DNA of 64,000 bases from Streptomyces sp. NBC_00162 (GTDB lineage Bacteria; Actinomycetota; Actinomycetes; Streptomycetales; Streptomycetaceae), in the NCBI RefSeq assembly GCF_024611995.1, contig NZ_CP102509.1, positions 7,936,001-8,000,000 of the forward strand, read 5' to 3'. Position numbers and translations under genes: made by a program. Numbering within the stretch: position 1 is the stretch's first letter; each line of letters begins with the position of its first letter. Shown here one piece after another: positions 52,840 to 61,675 of the stretch. The notes below the pieces were generated by a model that ran no database searches, was not told the DNA's origin, and saw only the letters and a list, made by a program, of their open reading frames with translations.

Positions 52840-53193
52840 ATGGAACGTGTGCTTGGAATCGGTGGACACTTCATGCGGGCCGCCGACCCTGCGGCCCTGA
52901 GCGCGTGGTATCGCGATTGCCTGGGCCTGGACGCCGATGAGAACGGCCTGTGGCATCAGGAAGCCGGGCTGACGGTGTTCGCGACGTTCGAGTCCGAGAC
53001 CGACTATTTCGGGTCCCGCGCCCAGCAGACCATGCTCAACTTCCGGGTCCGCGACCTGGACGCGATGCTCGCGCAGTTGCGGGCCAAGGGAGCGGACGTG
53101 GCCGAGGAAACGCAGGACATGGAGGGCGTCGGTCGATTCGGCTGGGTCACCGATCCTGAGGGCAATCGGATCGAGCTGTGGCAGCCCGCCTGA
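52840..53193 (+). CDS. VOC-family (glyoxalase/dioxygenase-like) protein
   Basis: A 117-residue protein with one vicinal-oxygen-chelate domain: two beta-alpha-beta-beta-beta modules, with FMRAADPAALSAWYRDCLGLD at the N terminus and DPEGNRIELWQPA at the C terminus. His and Glu at the usual metal positions (GGHF; IELW) are present. Substrate unknown. ATG at 52840 starts the first strand. Confidence 0.87.
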   Translation: MERVLGIGGHFMRAADPAALSAWYRDCLGLDADENGLWHQEAGLTVFATFESETDYFGSRAQQTMLNFRVRDLDAMLAQLRAKGADVAEETQDMEGVGRFGWVTDPEGNRIELWQPA

Positions 53194-53211
53194 CCTCGCC
53201 GCCGAAGTGCC

Positions 53212-53868
53212 CTATTGACGGCGGCTCGTGGCGGAGGCGAAGCCCAGCCAGGTGTGGCGGTTGCCCCACCAGCACCAGCCGACCTTCGGGGCGTTGCGCC
53301 GCTCGGGGCCGTCGCGCCCCGTGCCGTTGCTGATCCAGATCGCCGGGGTGCGGGCGTCCATGGTGCCGTTCGCCTTGCGCAGCCGGGAGCCGATGGTCAT
53401 GAAGCAGTGGTTGCGCTCGAGGACCGCCGGCTGCTGGAGCACCCAGTGGATGCCTTCGGTGAGCAGCAGCGGAGTACGGCCCTCCTTGGTGAGGGCGGGC
53501 AGTGCCTCGTCCGGACTCCAGTTGGCCATGTGGTCGCCGCGGTCGAGGCCGGTGACGAGGTAGAGAGGCGCGTCGGGCAGTTCGACGGTGTCGGGGGCGA
53601 AGCGGTCGACGTCGGCCATGTCGGTGACGACGAAGCCGGGCCGGCCGTCGTGGCGGAGCAGCGGCGCGAGGGCGGAGGCCGGGGCGCGGTCCGGGTGCAC
53701 GGCGAGCAGGGCGTCGCCGTCTCCGCGGCCAGCGTCCACGGCGAAGCCGCGCAGCTCGTCGGCGGACATCCCCGCGAGCTCGTGCACCCCGAGGCGGATC
53801 AGGTGTTCCGCCTGGGCGGCGAGCGGCGGGAGAGGGCGTACGGCGGCGGTGGCCGATGTATCGGGCAA
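53212..53868 (-). CDS. DUF5701-like protein
   Basis: A 218-residue soluble protein: EHLIRLGVHELAGMSADELR, then LLAVHPDRAPASALAPLLRHDGRPGFVVTDMADVDRF, and a C-terminal block with PLLLTEGIHWVLQQPAVLERNHCFMTIGSR and KVGWCWWGNRHTWLGFASA. I associate this with DUF5701 of streptomycetes. Conserved His, Cys and Trp suggest a binding or catalytic site, but nothing is known to me. The GC-rich 162-bp gap upstream shows no clear element. Confidence 0.75.
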   Translation of the reverse strand: MPDTSATAAVRPLPPLAAQAEHLIRLGVHELAGMSADELRGFAVDAGRGDGDALLAVHPDRAPASALAPLLRHDGRPGFVVTDMADVDRFAPDTVELPDAPLYLVTGLDRGDHMANWSPDEALPALTKEGRTPLLLTEGIHWVLQQPAVLERNHCFMTIGSRLRKANGTMDARTPAIWISNGTGRDGPERRNAPKVGWCWWGNRHTWLGFASATSRRQ

Positions 53869-54030
53869 GACACTCCTCGGTTCGCGGGGTCAACGAGGCG
53901 GCCCGCCGGAATGTTCCCCGCGCGGGCGGCGCCGCGACAAGCGAAAGCCGCGACAGGCGACGCCGCCCCCCGGGACGGAACGGCGCCGCACCACGAGCCG
54001 CGAGCAGTCGCACGGCGCGCCCTCGAATTT

Positions 54031-54777
54031 TCAGTGGTGGGAGGTAGGGCGCAGGACCAGGCAGACGAAGCCGAAGCTGTCCCGATAGGAACGCAGCCAT
54101 TCCGAGCGGCGGGTGGTGGCCGTCGAGAGAACTTCGGAACTGTCCGGATCATCAGGATGGTCCAGGGCCCATGCGGCCAGCGACCCCCAGCATGCCCACT
54201 CGTACTCGTCCAGCTCCCGGCGGGTGCTGACGTGGCCGTGGACGGGCGTCCACCCGTCAGCGGTCACGCGATCCAGGGTGGTCGCCAGGTCGCTGAGGTC
54301 GCCGAGCATCTCAACGGCTTCCGGGGAAGGCTCTCGCTCCCAGAATCCGTCCCCGACCAGGACGCGTCCGCCGGGAGCCAGATGCTTGCGTGCCGCCGCG
54401 AGAGTGGGGAGCAGGCCGCCGAAGGCGTGCGTGGCCCCGACGCTGAGCACCAAGTCGAACGGGTGAGCGGAGGTGAAGTCCGCGGCCGGCTGGTGGTGGA
54501 GGACCAGGCGTTCCTGTTCCTGGACACCGAGGCCGCTCGCGGCCTCGCGGGCTTGTGCCAGTGCGTCTTCGGAGACGTCGACGCCCTCGGCGCGCAATCG
54601 AGGGCCGGAGGCCAGGGCGCGAAGGAGCCACTCTCCTCCTCCGCAGCCGAGATCGAGCACCCGCGCGTCGGGTCGGGAGATTCCGTGCTCGAGCAGTTCG
54701 GCCACCGAATCGTCGTCGAGCGGAGACTTAATCGGATGATTGGCATGAGCGATCCTGGACATCTGTTCACGGTTCAT
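54031..54777 (-). CDS. Class I SAM-dependent methyltransferase
   Basis: A 248-residue methyltransferase. Motif I is VLDLGCGGGEWLLRAL (about 40-55), GVDVSEDAL is motif II, and FDLVLSVGATHAFGG is the post-II/motif III strand. The C-terminal third (DEYEWACWGSLAAWALDHPDDPDS) may close over the substrate. It has a short AT-rich N-terminal stretch. No partner gene. The start at 54777 (MNREQMS) is preferred since it begins the fold. Confidence 0.88.
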   Translation of the reverse strand: MNREQMSRIAHANHPIKSPLDDDSVAELLEHGISRPDARVLDLGCGGGEWLLRALASGPRLRAEGVDVSEDALAQAREAASGLGVQEQERLVLHHQPAADFTSAHPFDLVLSVGATHAFGGLLPTLAAARKHLAPGGRVLVGDGFWEREPSPEAVEMLGDLSDLATTLDRVTADGWTPVHGHVSTRRELDEYEWACWGSLAAWALDHPDDPDSSEVLSTATTRRSEWLRSYRDSFGFVCLVLRPTSHH

Positions 54778-54880
54778 CGATGCAGCCTGACACCGACGGA
54801 AGGCCGCGCACTTCCATTTTCCGAGACATGGCGGACCACGAACCCCCAATGCATCAAATCCAGCCGCCTGAGCCGCGCCG

Positions 54881-55507
54881 CTAGGGGAGCGGGCTGGAGT
54901 TGTGTGGCTGCCAGCCGAGTTCGACGGACCGGCGGCATCTGTCGGGGGTGTCGTCGGCGCTGACGAACAGTGCGGTCAGCACGGGCACGCCGTGGTCGAG
55001 AGAGTGGTCCGGCAGGGGCCCCGTGGCGACCAGGGACGCGAGGCCGTGACCGATGACCCAGCTCTGTGTGGCGAGTTCGAGCGGGTCGGCATCGGCGCGG
55101 AAACGGCCGGCGTTCTTGGCTCGTTCGACCGTGTGAACCAGGCAGTGCAGCGTTGCGTCCGCGGCCTCGGCGTCTTCGAGTTCAAAACCGGCGTCGAACA
55201 TGATCCGGTAGAGATCGGGGTCGGCCAGGGCGTTGGCCAGGTAGGCGGCCCCGAGGGCGGCCAGGTCCCGGACCGGATCCGCGGACGTTGCCACGGCGTC
55301 GAGCCTCGCCGCCAGGCGGGTGAAGCCCTCCTGGCGCATGGCCTTCCACAGGCCGTCCATGCCGCCGAAGCAGGTGTATATGGCCATCGTCGATACACCG
55401 GTTCCGGTGACGAGTGAACGCAAGGTGACCGGTTGGCGGGTGCGCAGCATCTGCGCGGCTCGGTCGATCAGCAGGGAGCGGACTGCGGGATCTTTCGTGC
55501 GGGCCAC
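54881..55507 (-). CDS. TetR/AcrR-family regulator
   Basis: A 208-residue regulator. HTH at about 25-55 (VTLRSLVTGTGVSTMAIYTCFGGMDGLWKAM), followed by a WHG-type C-terminal domain (LAALGAAYLANALADPDLYRIMFDAGFE). Followed on the same strand by the methyltransferase 103 bp downstream, which it may regulate. ATG start begins MARTKDPAVRSL, a normal length. Confidence 0.87.
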   Translation of the reverse strand: MARTKDPAVRSLLIDRAAQMLRTRQPVTLRSLVTGTGVSTMAIYTCFGGMDGLWKAMRQEGFTRLAARLDAVATSADPVRDLAALGAAYLANALADPDLYRIMFDAGFELEDAEAADATLHCLVHTVERAKNAGRFRADADPLELATQSWVIGHGLASLVATGPLPDHSLDHGVPVLTALFVSADDTPDRCRRSVELGWQPHNSSPLP

Positions 55508-55645
55508 GAAGCTGACTGTCTACGTCGTCGACTGGCACCCCGACAAGATGCCGCTGCTGGGCGAGGGCGTGGCCCGGGCAGCGGCGAAGCTGGGGGTCGA
55601 CCCGGTAAGACCGATCACTCTGCTGGGTGTCGCGGCCCTGGGAGA

Positions 55646-55665
55646 ACCCGACCTCCAGGTCGGGT
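55646..55665 (-). terminator. Hairpin downstream of the methyltransferase-FUSC operon
   Basis: ACCCGACC and GGTCGGGT pair perfectly around a 4-base loop (TCCA), 43 bases after the FUSC stop codon. No T run follows, as in many Streptomyces terminators. Confidence 0.5.
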
Positions 55666-55707
55666 CGAAGCCACCGCGGTCCTCGACTGAAGGCGCTCCG
55701 CTTGTCG

Positions 55708-56784
55708 TCAGGTCGGTGACGGGGTTTCGCCGGTGGGGAGCGATGGCGGGTCGAGGTCGTCGAGGAGTTGCTGGAAAGGCCGGCGCAGGACGACGGCCAG
55801 GGGTCGGGAGTCTGCGTTTACGTAGGCGGTCACGTACTCGCGGGCGGGGGCCACGGCGGGTTGGGGATCCCGTCCCGACAGCAGGTGTTCGACGGCCTGC
55901 GCGGTGAGTGCGGCCAGTTCGGGGAGTCGGCGTCGGGCCCGGGCGAGCTCGGGAGCGAGGTCTTCGCGGCCGGAGAGCGCGGCGACTTCCCTGGCCAGGG
56001 TGGTCAGGTGTGGGGTGAGGCCGTCGGCGGTGGCGATGTTCCGGGCCTGGAGCCGTACGGTGTCGCGGTGGCGGCGACGCAGGGGGTTGAACCTCATGGC
56101 TCGTTCGGCTTCGCGGGCGCGTGCGGCGTTCGCGTGTACCGCTTCGACGTGGGCGTCGACGAGGGTGAGGTTGTCGCGGGCGGCGGATGGGCCGGCGCCC
56201 AGGGCCGCCGCGGTGCCGGTGAGGGCCCGGGTCAGGCGCAGACGGCAGTCCTCGGCGATGACAGCCAGGATCCGGTGAGGGTCCGGTGGCCACAGCAGCG
56301 GGGCGAGCAGGATCGTCACCGCGGCTCCCGCAACGGTCTCCCATACGCGGTGCACTGCGTAGGCATCGGGTGAGGTGCTGGCGAAGACCAGGAGCGAGGA
56401 CGCCGCGACCTGGATGTTCAGCCCACCGCCGACCCGCAGGACCATTCCGACGCCCAGCCCCGCGGCCACCACCAGCGCCAGCGTGGCGGTCGAGGGACTC
56501 AGTACGTTCAGGACGGCGATCCCGATCAGTACGCCGGCCACCACGCCGAGGGCCCGCTGTAGCGATGTGCCCAGAGCCGTCATCGGATCGCCGCGCAGGG
56601 CCACCAGCGGGACGATTGCCGCGAAGACCGGTGGCTGGTCGGCGCCCAGCCACAGCGCGACCTGCCAGGCGACCGCGACGGTGACCACGATGCGGGCCGC
56701 TGCGGGGCCCTCGGTCCGTAGGATTTCCCGGGCCCGGAGGGCCCGGCGCTCCCATGGTGCCCGGGCGTCGGCGAGGTCGGTCAT
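55708..56784 (-). CDS. FUSC-family membrane transporter
   Basis: A 358-residue protein with about six TM helices in the first 150 residues (AAARIVVTVAVAWQVALWLGAD, RALGVVAGVLIGIAVLNVL, VWETVAGAAVTILLAPLLW) and a cytoplasmic helical C-terminal half. FUSC proteins export aromatic acids or similar compounds. The ATG at 56784 overlaps the stop of the preceding methyltransferase by 4 bp (ATGA), so the two are co-expressed and may modify and then export the same compound. Confidence 0.85.
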   Translation of the reverse strand: MTDLADARAPWERRALRAREILRTEGPAAARIVVTVAVAWQVALWLGADQPPVFAAIVPLVALRGDPMTALGTSLQRALGVVAGVLIGIAVLNVLSPSTATLALVVAAGLGVGMVLRVGGGLNIQVAASSLLVFASTSPDAYAVHRVWETVAGAAVTILLAPLLWPPDPHRILAVIAEDCRLRLTRALTGTAAALGAGPSAARDNLTLVDAHVEAVHANAARAREAERAMRFNPLRRRHRDTVRLQARNIATADGLTPHLTTLAREVAALSGREDLAPELARARRRLPELAALTAQAVEHLLSGRDPQPAVAPAREYVTAYVNADSRPLAVVLRRPFQQLLDDLDPPSLPTGETPSPT

Positions 56785-57647
56785 CCGCGCCTTTCCGTGA
56801 GGTGCCCGTGTTCGCCCGTCGGACGCTCCGGGGCCAGGGCGTCCTCGGCCTTCCACCCCCAGGCCGTGAGCATCCCCGGCGACAATCCGGTGCACCCGGG
56901 GGAGTCCAGGTAGCGCACGGCCTCGTCGAGCTGGGCGTCGTCGACCAGGCCCGTCGCCACCATGGCCGCTCGCGCGCGGCCCCAGGTGTCCGCCCAGAAC
57001 CGGCTGATCGCGCTCCCCGGCAGGAGCGGAGGTACGTGGATCTCTGCCGCCACCGCTTCCAGCCCGGCTGCCTGCAGCAGCTCGGTACGGTGGGTCACCT
57101 GCGACACGTCGGTCCCGATGCTGTCGCGCAGCCCTTGCCACATGGCCCGCATGGCGCGGGTGTACGGGGTCACGGGCGCCGAGTCCGTGGTCAGGTCGAC
57201 CGCGTCGCTGACCACCAGGACCCCGCCCGGGGCGACCAGCCCCGCGAGCCTGGAGACCATCTGCTGTGGGGAGGGCAGGTGCATGAGCACGAACCGGGCG
57301 TGGACCAGCCGGAACAGCCCGGGGGAGAAGTCCTCGGAGGTGATGTCCGCCTGGAGAGTGGTGAGCCCGGGCACGGGGTGCGCCGCGAGGAACCGTACGT
57401 CGCGGTCCACCGCGAGGACCTGTGCCACTCCTGCCTCGCCGAGCAGCCGCCGCGCCACCGTGCCTGTTCCAGCGCCGACCTCCAGGCAGGTCCAGCCCGG
57501 TCCCACGCCCAGTTGCCGCAGCCGGGCCATGGTCGTCTCGTCGTACGCGAGGGCCCCGAGGTCGATACGGTCGTCCTCGCCCCGGTCTTCGGGACGGAAG
57601 ACCCGCTCTCCGTAACGGCCCTCGTTCGCGGGCCCTGCACCGGCCAT
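56781..57647 (-). CDS. Class I SAM-dependent methyltransferase
   Basis: A 288-residue methyltransferase. Motif I is CLEVGAGTGTVARRLLGEAG (about 47-66), AVDRDVRFL follows, and LFRLVHARFVLMHLPSP is the motif II region. VTPYTRAMRAMW and PPLLPGSAISRFWADT are typical of small-molecule O- or N-methyltransferases. It forms an operon with the FUSC exporter. It is divergent from the VOC gene across 139 bp. Confidence 0.88.
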   Translation of the reverse strand: MAGAGPANEGRYGERVFRPEDRGEDDRIDLGALAYDETTMARLRQLGVGPGWTCLEVGAGTGTVARRLLGEAGVAQVLAVDRDVRFLAAHPVPGLTTLQADITSEDFSPGLFRLVHARFVLMHLPSPQQMVSRLAGLVAPGGVLVVSDAVDLTTDSAPVTPYTRAMRAMWQGLRDSIGTDVSQVTHRTELLQAAGLEAVAAEIHVPPLLPGSAISRFWADTWGRARAAMVATGLVDDAQLDEAVRYLDSPGCTGLSPGMLTAWGWKAEDALAPERPTGEHGHLTERRG

Positions 57648-57786
57648 GTGGCCATTGTGGCAAGCGGGAGCGGATGCCACATGTCGTGACGCCGGGCCCC
57701 GTCGCCACCCGCTGAGCGGTCGACGGGCGACGGGCAGTGTCGGGTGCCAGGCTGAGGTTGTACCGGATCCGCGAAAGGCAATCGTC

Positions 57787-58584
57787 ATGATCACCACTGA
57801 CTTCGTACCTGGCTCCCCCTGTTGGCTGGACCTCGGTGCCCCCGACGTCCGGGCCGCCGCGGCCTTCTACGGCACCGTGCTCGGATGGGAGTACGAGTCC
57901 ATGGGCGAGGGGGAGGACATGGAAGGCGGGATGTTCCGGAAGGACGGAAAGATCGTCGCCGGGCTCGGCAAGCTGACGGAGGAGGGCGCGCGCTCAGCCT
58001 GGATGATCTACTTCAGCGTCGCCGACGCGGACTCCGTCACCCAGGCGGTGGAGGGCGCGGGCGGCACGGTTCGGGTGGCTCCGATGGATCTCGAAGGCTG
58101 GGGCCGGATGGCGCAGTACAGCGACCCCCTGGGGGGACAGTTCGCCGTGTGGCAGCCGGGAACGGACAACGGCGTCGAGCTCGTGGACGAGCCGGGCTCA
58201 CTGTGCTGGACCGAGCTGTACACGAGCGACGCCGCGGCCGCGAAGGAGTTCTACGGCGGCGTCCTCGGCTGGCGGTTCAGCGACATGGAGGTGCCCGGCG
58301 GCGGGGGCACGTACGCCCTCGTCACCCCCGCCGGTCTTCCCGAGGAGCGCATGCACGGCGGAGTCATGGAGATGTCCAAGGAGAACCTCGCCCTCACGAA
58401 CGGACGGCCGTACTGGCACCCCGTCTTCGCCGTCGCCGACTGCGACGCCGCGGTCGCCAAGGTCACGGAAGGCGGCGGCAGCGTGCAGATGGCACCGCAG
58501 GACATGGAAGGCGTCGGCCGGCTCGCCGTCTGCCTCGACCCGTCGAACGCCGACTTCGTGGTCCTCACCCCGCCCCGCAGCTGA
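57787..58584 (+). CDS. Two-domain VOC-family protein (CFP30B-like)
   Basis: A 265-residue protein made of two VOC domains in tandem (about 1-130 and 135-265). Each opens with a related block (CWLDLGAPDVRAAAAFYGTVLGWEY and CWTELYTSDAAAAKEFYGGVLGWRF) and has VAPMDLEGWGRMAQYSDPLGG / MAPQDMEGVGRLAVCLDPSNA. It resembles the mycobacterial 27-kDa antigen Cfp30B family. Metal ligands are partly missing, so binding rather than catalysis is possible. ATG at 57787. Confidence 0.9.
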   Translation: MITTDFVPGSPCWLDLGAPDVRAAAAFYGTVLGWEYESMGEGEDMEGGMFRKDGKIVAGLGKLTEEGARSAWMIYFSVADADSVTQAVEGAGGTVRVAPMDLEGWGRMAQYSDPLGGQFAVWQPGTDNGVELVDEPGSLCWTELYTSDAAAAKEFYGGVLGWRFSDMEVPGGGGTYALVTPAGLPEERMHGGVMEMSKENLALTNGRPYWHPVFAVADCDAAVAKVTEGGGSVQMAPQDMEGVGRLAVCLDPSNADFVVLTPPRS

Positions 58585-58601
58585 GCCCAGGAACGCCCGG
58601 G

Positions 58602-59030
58602 TCAGTGGCCGGCCGGCGCGGGCGAGATCTGCTGCATGAGGCTGATCATGTCCGGAGCGACCCACTCCTCGGCGATCTTGTCGCCCTCGATGCGGTAGAT
58701 CTCGATGCTCCGGAAGCTGACCGGACGGTCCGTCGCCGCGAACCCTTGGAAGGTGCCCCGGTGCGTTCCGCGGAAGTGGACCCGCACTGCCACCTTGTCG
58801 TCGACGCCGAACGCGTCCTCGACATCGATCTGCAGGTCAGGGAATCCATCCAACATGGCCCGAGCCCCCAGCCGCCAGGTCTCCCGACCGTGCAACGGGT
58901 CGGGAACCCCGGGGACGTTGGCAATGAAGTTCTCCGTCAGCATCTCGACACACGCGTCGAGATCGCCGCTCTCCAGCGTTTTGTAGGCAGTGCGCAGCAG
59001 GGCCAGGTTCTTCTCAGTGGTGGTGTCCAT
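58602..59030 (-). CDS. SnoaL-like polyketide-cyclase/ester-cyclase fold protein
   Basis: A 142-residue protein of the NTF2-like SnoaL type: LALLRTAYKTLESGDLDACVEMLTENFIANVPG, FPDLQIDVEDAFGVDDKVAVRVHFRGTHRG and IYRIEGDKIAEEW. Conserved Asp/His residues line the pocket in relatives that close polyketides, but many members only bind ligands. ATG at 59030. No polyketide genes are nearby. It faces the VOC gene, 17 bp apart. Confidence 0.87.
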   Translation of the reverse strand: MDTTTEKNLALLRTAYKTLESGDLDACVEMLTENFIANVPGVPDPLHGRETWRLGARAMLDGFPDLQIDVEDAFGVDDKVAVRVHFRGTHRGTFQGFAATDRPVSFRSIEIYRIEGDKIAEEWVAPDMISLMQQISPAPAGH

Positions 59031-59257
59031 CTTGTGTGTCCTCTCCAGGGGGACCGCCCCGACGAGCGCGGCGATCGCTCCGATCCGCATGGCTTTCAGT
59101 AGAAACCCTGCCGCCGCGTCAAGGTCAAGATGGGCTCCGAGACGCCCTGTTCTCGTATGGCTACCGCCCCGCAAGGGGGCGGGTCGCCCCGGCCGATCGC
59201 CCAGTCCCGGAGAAGGACGTAGGGAAGTTTGATCACCGCAAAATAGGGGGGCGTCGT

Positions 59258-59695
59258 GTGGATGAGGCCGCTTACCCTCGCCTGGTGCCTCGCCATTTGA
59301 AGAAACCCCGCCGCCTGGTCGCCGACGGGCGCGTGTACATGTGGTCGATGCGCCACAGCCACCGAAGGGACCACGACGGCCGGCCCGTCGACTGCCGCCA
59401 AACGCTCACCCTGTTCCCGCAGCCGGCCGGCACCGGCGGCCCGCTGCGTATTGTCTTTGCCGCCGGGCCCGGCCGGTACGTCCCGAGCGGGGGACCCTTG
59501 GGCTCCGGGGACGTGGGCTTCATCCAGGGCGCAGACCTGAACCTGCACGAGCCGGGCGCCGTCCGGGCCCTGCTCGACGTGGCGCTGGCCCGTGGGTGGC
59601 AGCCGGGGGAGCGGCGAGCGGTGGAGACCGACGGCTGGCACCTGCTGGAGGCGGCGGCCGCCGCGCGAGCCGGGAACGCCACCAGCCCGTCTTGA
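59258..59695 (+). CDS. Hypothetical protein (conserved in Streptomyces, unknown)
   Basis: About 145 residues: RLVADGRVYMWSMRHSHRR then CRQTLTLFPQPAG..., GPGRYVPSGGPLGSGDVGFIQGADLNLHEPGAVRALLDVALARGW. The GTG at 59258 has GGGGGG 7 bases upstream; a GTG at 59285 is an alternative. No known domain. Coding bias is normal and it ends just before the IS630 remnant. Confidence 0.65.
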   Translation: MDEAAYPRLVPRHLKKPRRLVADGRVYMWSMRHSHRRDHDGRPVDCRQTLTLFPQPAGTGGPLRIVFAAGPGRYVPSGGPLGSGDVGFIQGADLNLHEPGAVRALLDVALARGWQPGERRAVETDGWHLLEAAAAARAGNATSPS

Positions 59696-59849
59696 TGTTG
59701 GCGAGCGGTCCGTCACGACGATGGAGAGCAGCTGCCCCCATCGCGGTACCCGACGAGGCTGCCCGTGCGGAGCCCCACGAGGCCGCTTCGCAGCCCGACC
59801 AGTACCCCGACCAGTACCGGGAGAAGGTTCGGGGCGAGATCCCGCCCTG

Positions 59850-60434
59850 GGAACTCGACGTCCAGGTGCAGCGCCTCACCGCTCTCGGGCGCACGGCGGA
59901 GGCGTACCGGGCGGCGGGCCGGAGGCGGGCTGAGCCCTGCGGACGCGCTGCGCCAGGCGTCACCTACTTCCACGGCTGCTACTCCATCGGCGACGACACC
60001 CTGTGGGGCGTCAACCGCCGCCGCAAAGGCGCGGCCAACACCCTGGCGGCACTGAAGCCGATCCGCGCTGCCCGCCCGGACGGCGCCCCGATCTGCGTGA
60101 TCCTGGGCAACCTCTCCGCCCACAAGGGAACCAAGATCCGCCACTGGTCGAAGAAGAACAAGGCCGAGCTGTGCTTTACGCCGACCAACGCCTCCTGGCC
60201 AGCCCGATCGAGGCGCACTTCGGGCCGCTACGGCAGTTCACCCTCGCCAACTCCGAGCACCCCAACCACACGGTGCAGACCCGGGCCCCGCACCGCTACC
60301 TGCGCTGGCGCGACACCAACGCCCGCCACCGCGACGTACCGGCCGCCCAGCGCCGCGAACGCGCCCGCATCCGCAGCGAGCAGGGCATCCGCTGGGGAGG
60401 ACGCCCCCTCACCGCGGCGCATGACACCCGGTGA
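59850..60434 (+). pseudogene. IS630-type transposase remnant (frameshifted, catalytic Asp lost)
   Basis: From about 59959 the frame reads VTYFHGCYSIGDDTLWGVNRR and APICVILGNLSAHKGTKI, which are transposase DDE blocks of IS630. The usual VIMDNLSAHK has its Asp changed to Gly (GGC at 60105-60107). At about 60198 one base is missing and the text continues in another frame as SPIEAHFGPLRQFTLANSEH...RWGGRPL. The N-terminal DNA-binding part and terminal repeats are missing. The first 100 bp of the interval are of uncertain origin. Confidence 0.75.
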
Positions 60435-60480
60435 ATGCAGCGTGTCCCCCCGTTGGATATCCGCTGCCCGTGGGCTCGCC

Positions 60481-60969
60481 TCAGCCTTGTTCCTCGCCGC
60501 TGACCGCGGCTTCGTACGCGAGCAAAGTATCGACGAACAGCTGCCGCTGATCCGGGGTCAGGGGGGCCAACGCCTTGCGCCATGCGACCGCACCCGGGGC
60601 GAGCCAGGCGGTGATCGCGGGTTGCTGGTCGGCCGCGATGCCGATGATCCGACGACGCCGGTCCGCCTCGTCCTCGCGCCGTTCCAGGATCCCCTTCCGG
60701 CTCAGGTCGCCGACCAGCAGGCTCACCGTCGTCGGCGCGACCTGCAGTCGGGCCGCCAGCTCGTTCACGGTCATCGGCCCGTCGAAGAGCAGGTAGGAGA
60801 GCAGCGAGAGGTGGCGCGGCGCCAGCGCGAAGGACTGCAGCGCCTCGGGCACGGGGATCTTCTTGACCCGGCCCACCATCCGCGGCATGAGCAGCAACAG
60901 GGCCCGGACGGCGTCATCGACCTCGTTCTCGCCGCCGTCCGCGGCGTCGAGCGCCTTGGGCCTTGACAT
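60481..60969 (-). CDS. MarR-family transcriptional regulator
   Basis: A 162-residue winged-helix regulator: LLSYLLFDGPMTVNELAARLQVAPTTVSLLVGDLSRKGILERREDEADRRRR spans the HTH and wing. GGAGGGG precedes the ATG at 60969. It is divergent from the tautomerase gene across 103 bp, in which two perfect palindromes lie, so it almost certainly represses both genes. MarR ligands are often phenolic or lipophilic compounds. Confidence 0.9.
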   Translation of the reverse strand: MSRPKALDAADGGENEVDDAVRALLLLMPRMVGRVKKIPVPEALQSFALAPRHLSLLSYLLFDGPMTVNELAARLQVAPTTVSLLVGDLSRKGILERREDEADRRRRIIGIAADQQPAITAWLAPGAVAWRKALAPLTPDQRQLFVDTLLAYEAAVSGEEQG

Positions 60970-60988
60970 CGCACACCCCTCCACAGTT

Positions 60989-61006
60989 ACCTTTGCCTTC
61001 AAAGGT
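60989..61006. promoter_or_regulatory. MarR operator 1
   Basis: ACCTTTG and CAAAGGT flank the spacer CCTT: a perfect 7-bp inverted repeat of 18 bp, the size of a MarR site, 20-37 bases upstream of the regulator's start codon and so on its promoter. Confidence 0.75.
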
Positions 61007-61011
61007 ATTTT

Positions 61012-61027
61012 GCTTTGTTTTCAAAGC
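61012..61027. promoter_or_regulatory. MarR operator 2
   Basis: GCTTTG and CAAAGC flank TTTT: a perfect 6-bp inverted repeat of 16 bp, 46-61 bases upstream of the tautomerase start. It shares the CTTTG-N4-CAAAG core with operator 1. The centres are 22 bp apart, about two helical turns, so two dimers would bind the same face of the DNA. Confidence 0.75.
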
Positions 61028-61072
61028 TAGCCGCTCTCCATCATACGTACCGACGTGAACGGAGTTGCCACC

Positions 61073-61456
61073 ATGCCGCACTTCACCGTGCACATCCGCG
61101 AAGAAACCCTCGACGGGACGGTAGAACGGAAACTGATCAGCGCCCTGACCGACGCGGTCGGCGCCGTCTACGGCAAGGAGTTCCGCCGCCTCGTCGGGGT
61201 GGACCTGATCGGCATCCCGCAGCACCGCCGGGGCATCGGCGGCAACCCGACCGACAATGATGCACCTCTCGTCACCCTCAGCATGCGCGAGGCCGCGTAT
61301 CACCTGCCCGAGGTCCCGGACGCTCCCGCCCGCCTAGTCGCCACCACCACCGACGCACTGGCCGACGTGCTCGGCGAGGCCGTCCGCAAGCAGGTCATCG
61401 TGACGATCGTCGGCGTCCCCGACGGCCGCACCGGAGTCGCCGGCGCGGTGGCCTGA
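61073..61456 (+). CDS. Tautomerase-family protein
   Basis: A 127-residue protein. The ATG at 61073 is followed directly by Pro (MPHFTVHIREETL), so Pro1 is exposed after Met removal, which is the catalytic base of 4-oxalocrotonate-tautomerase-type enzymes and decides the start over the upstream ATG at 61055. GGAG lies 8 bases upstream. The fold beta-alpha-beta pattern repeats in the second half (APARLVATTTDALADVLGE). It is controlled by the divergent MarR protein, which suggests breakdown or isomerisation of an aromatic or enol compound. Confidence 0.85.
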   Translation: MPHFTVHIREETLDGTVERKLISALTDAVGAVYGKEFRRLVGVDLIGIPQHRRGIGGNPTDNDAPLVTLSMREAAYHLPEVPDAPARLVATTTDALADVLGEAVRKQVIVTIVGVPDGRTGVAGAVA

Positions 61457-61675
61457 CGCGCGTGCGCGGGCCGGGGCCACCCGCTCCTGCCCACGCGCAC
61501 ATCGACCTCGAACGGCCGCTACCACCACTGGTCCCCGTTCAGAAGCCGGGTCCCGATCAGAGCTCGTAGCGGATACCGGAGATGCCCACTGGAAGCCGTC
61601 GGCGTGCAGCGATACTGCTGGCAAGCAATTGGAGCCTGAAGCGACGAGCGTGGCAGGCCGAGCCGGGGGGTGCAC

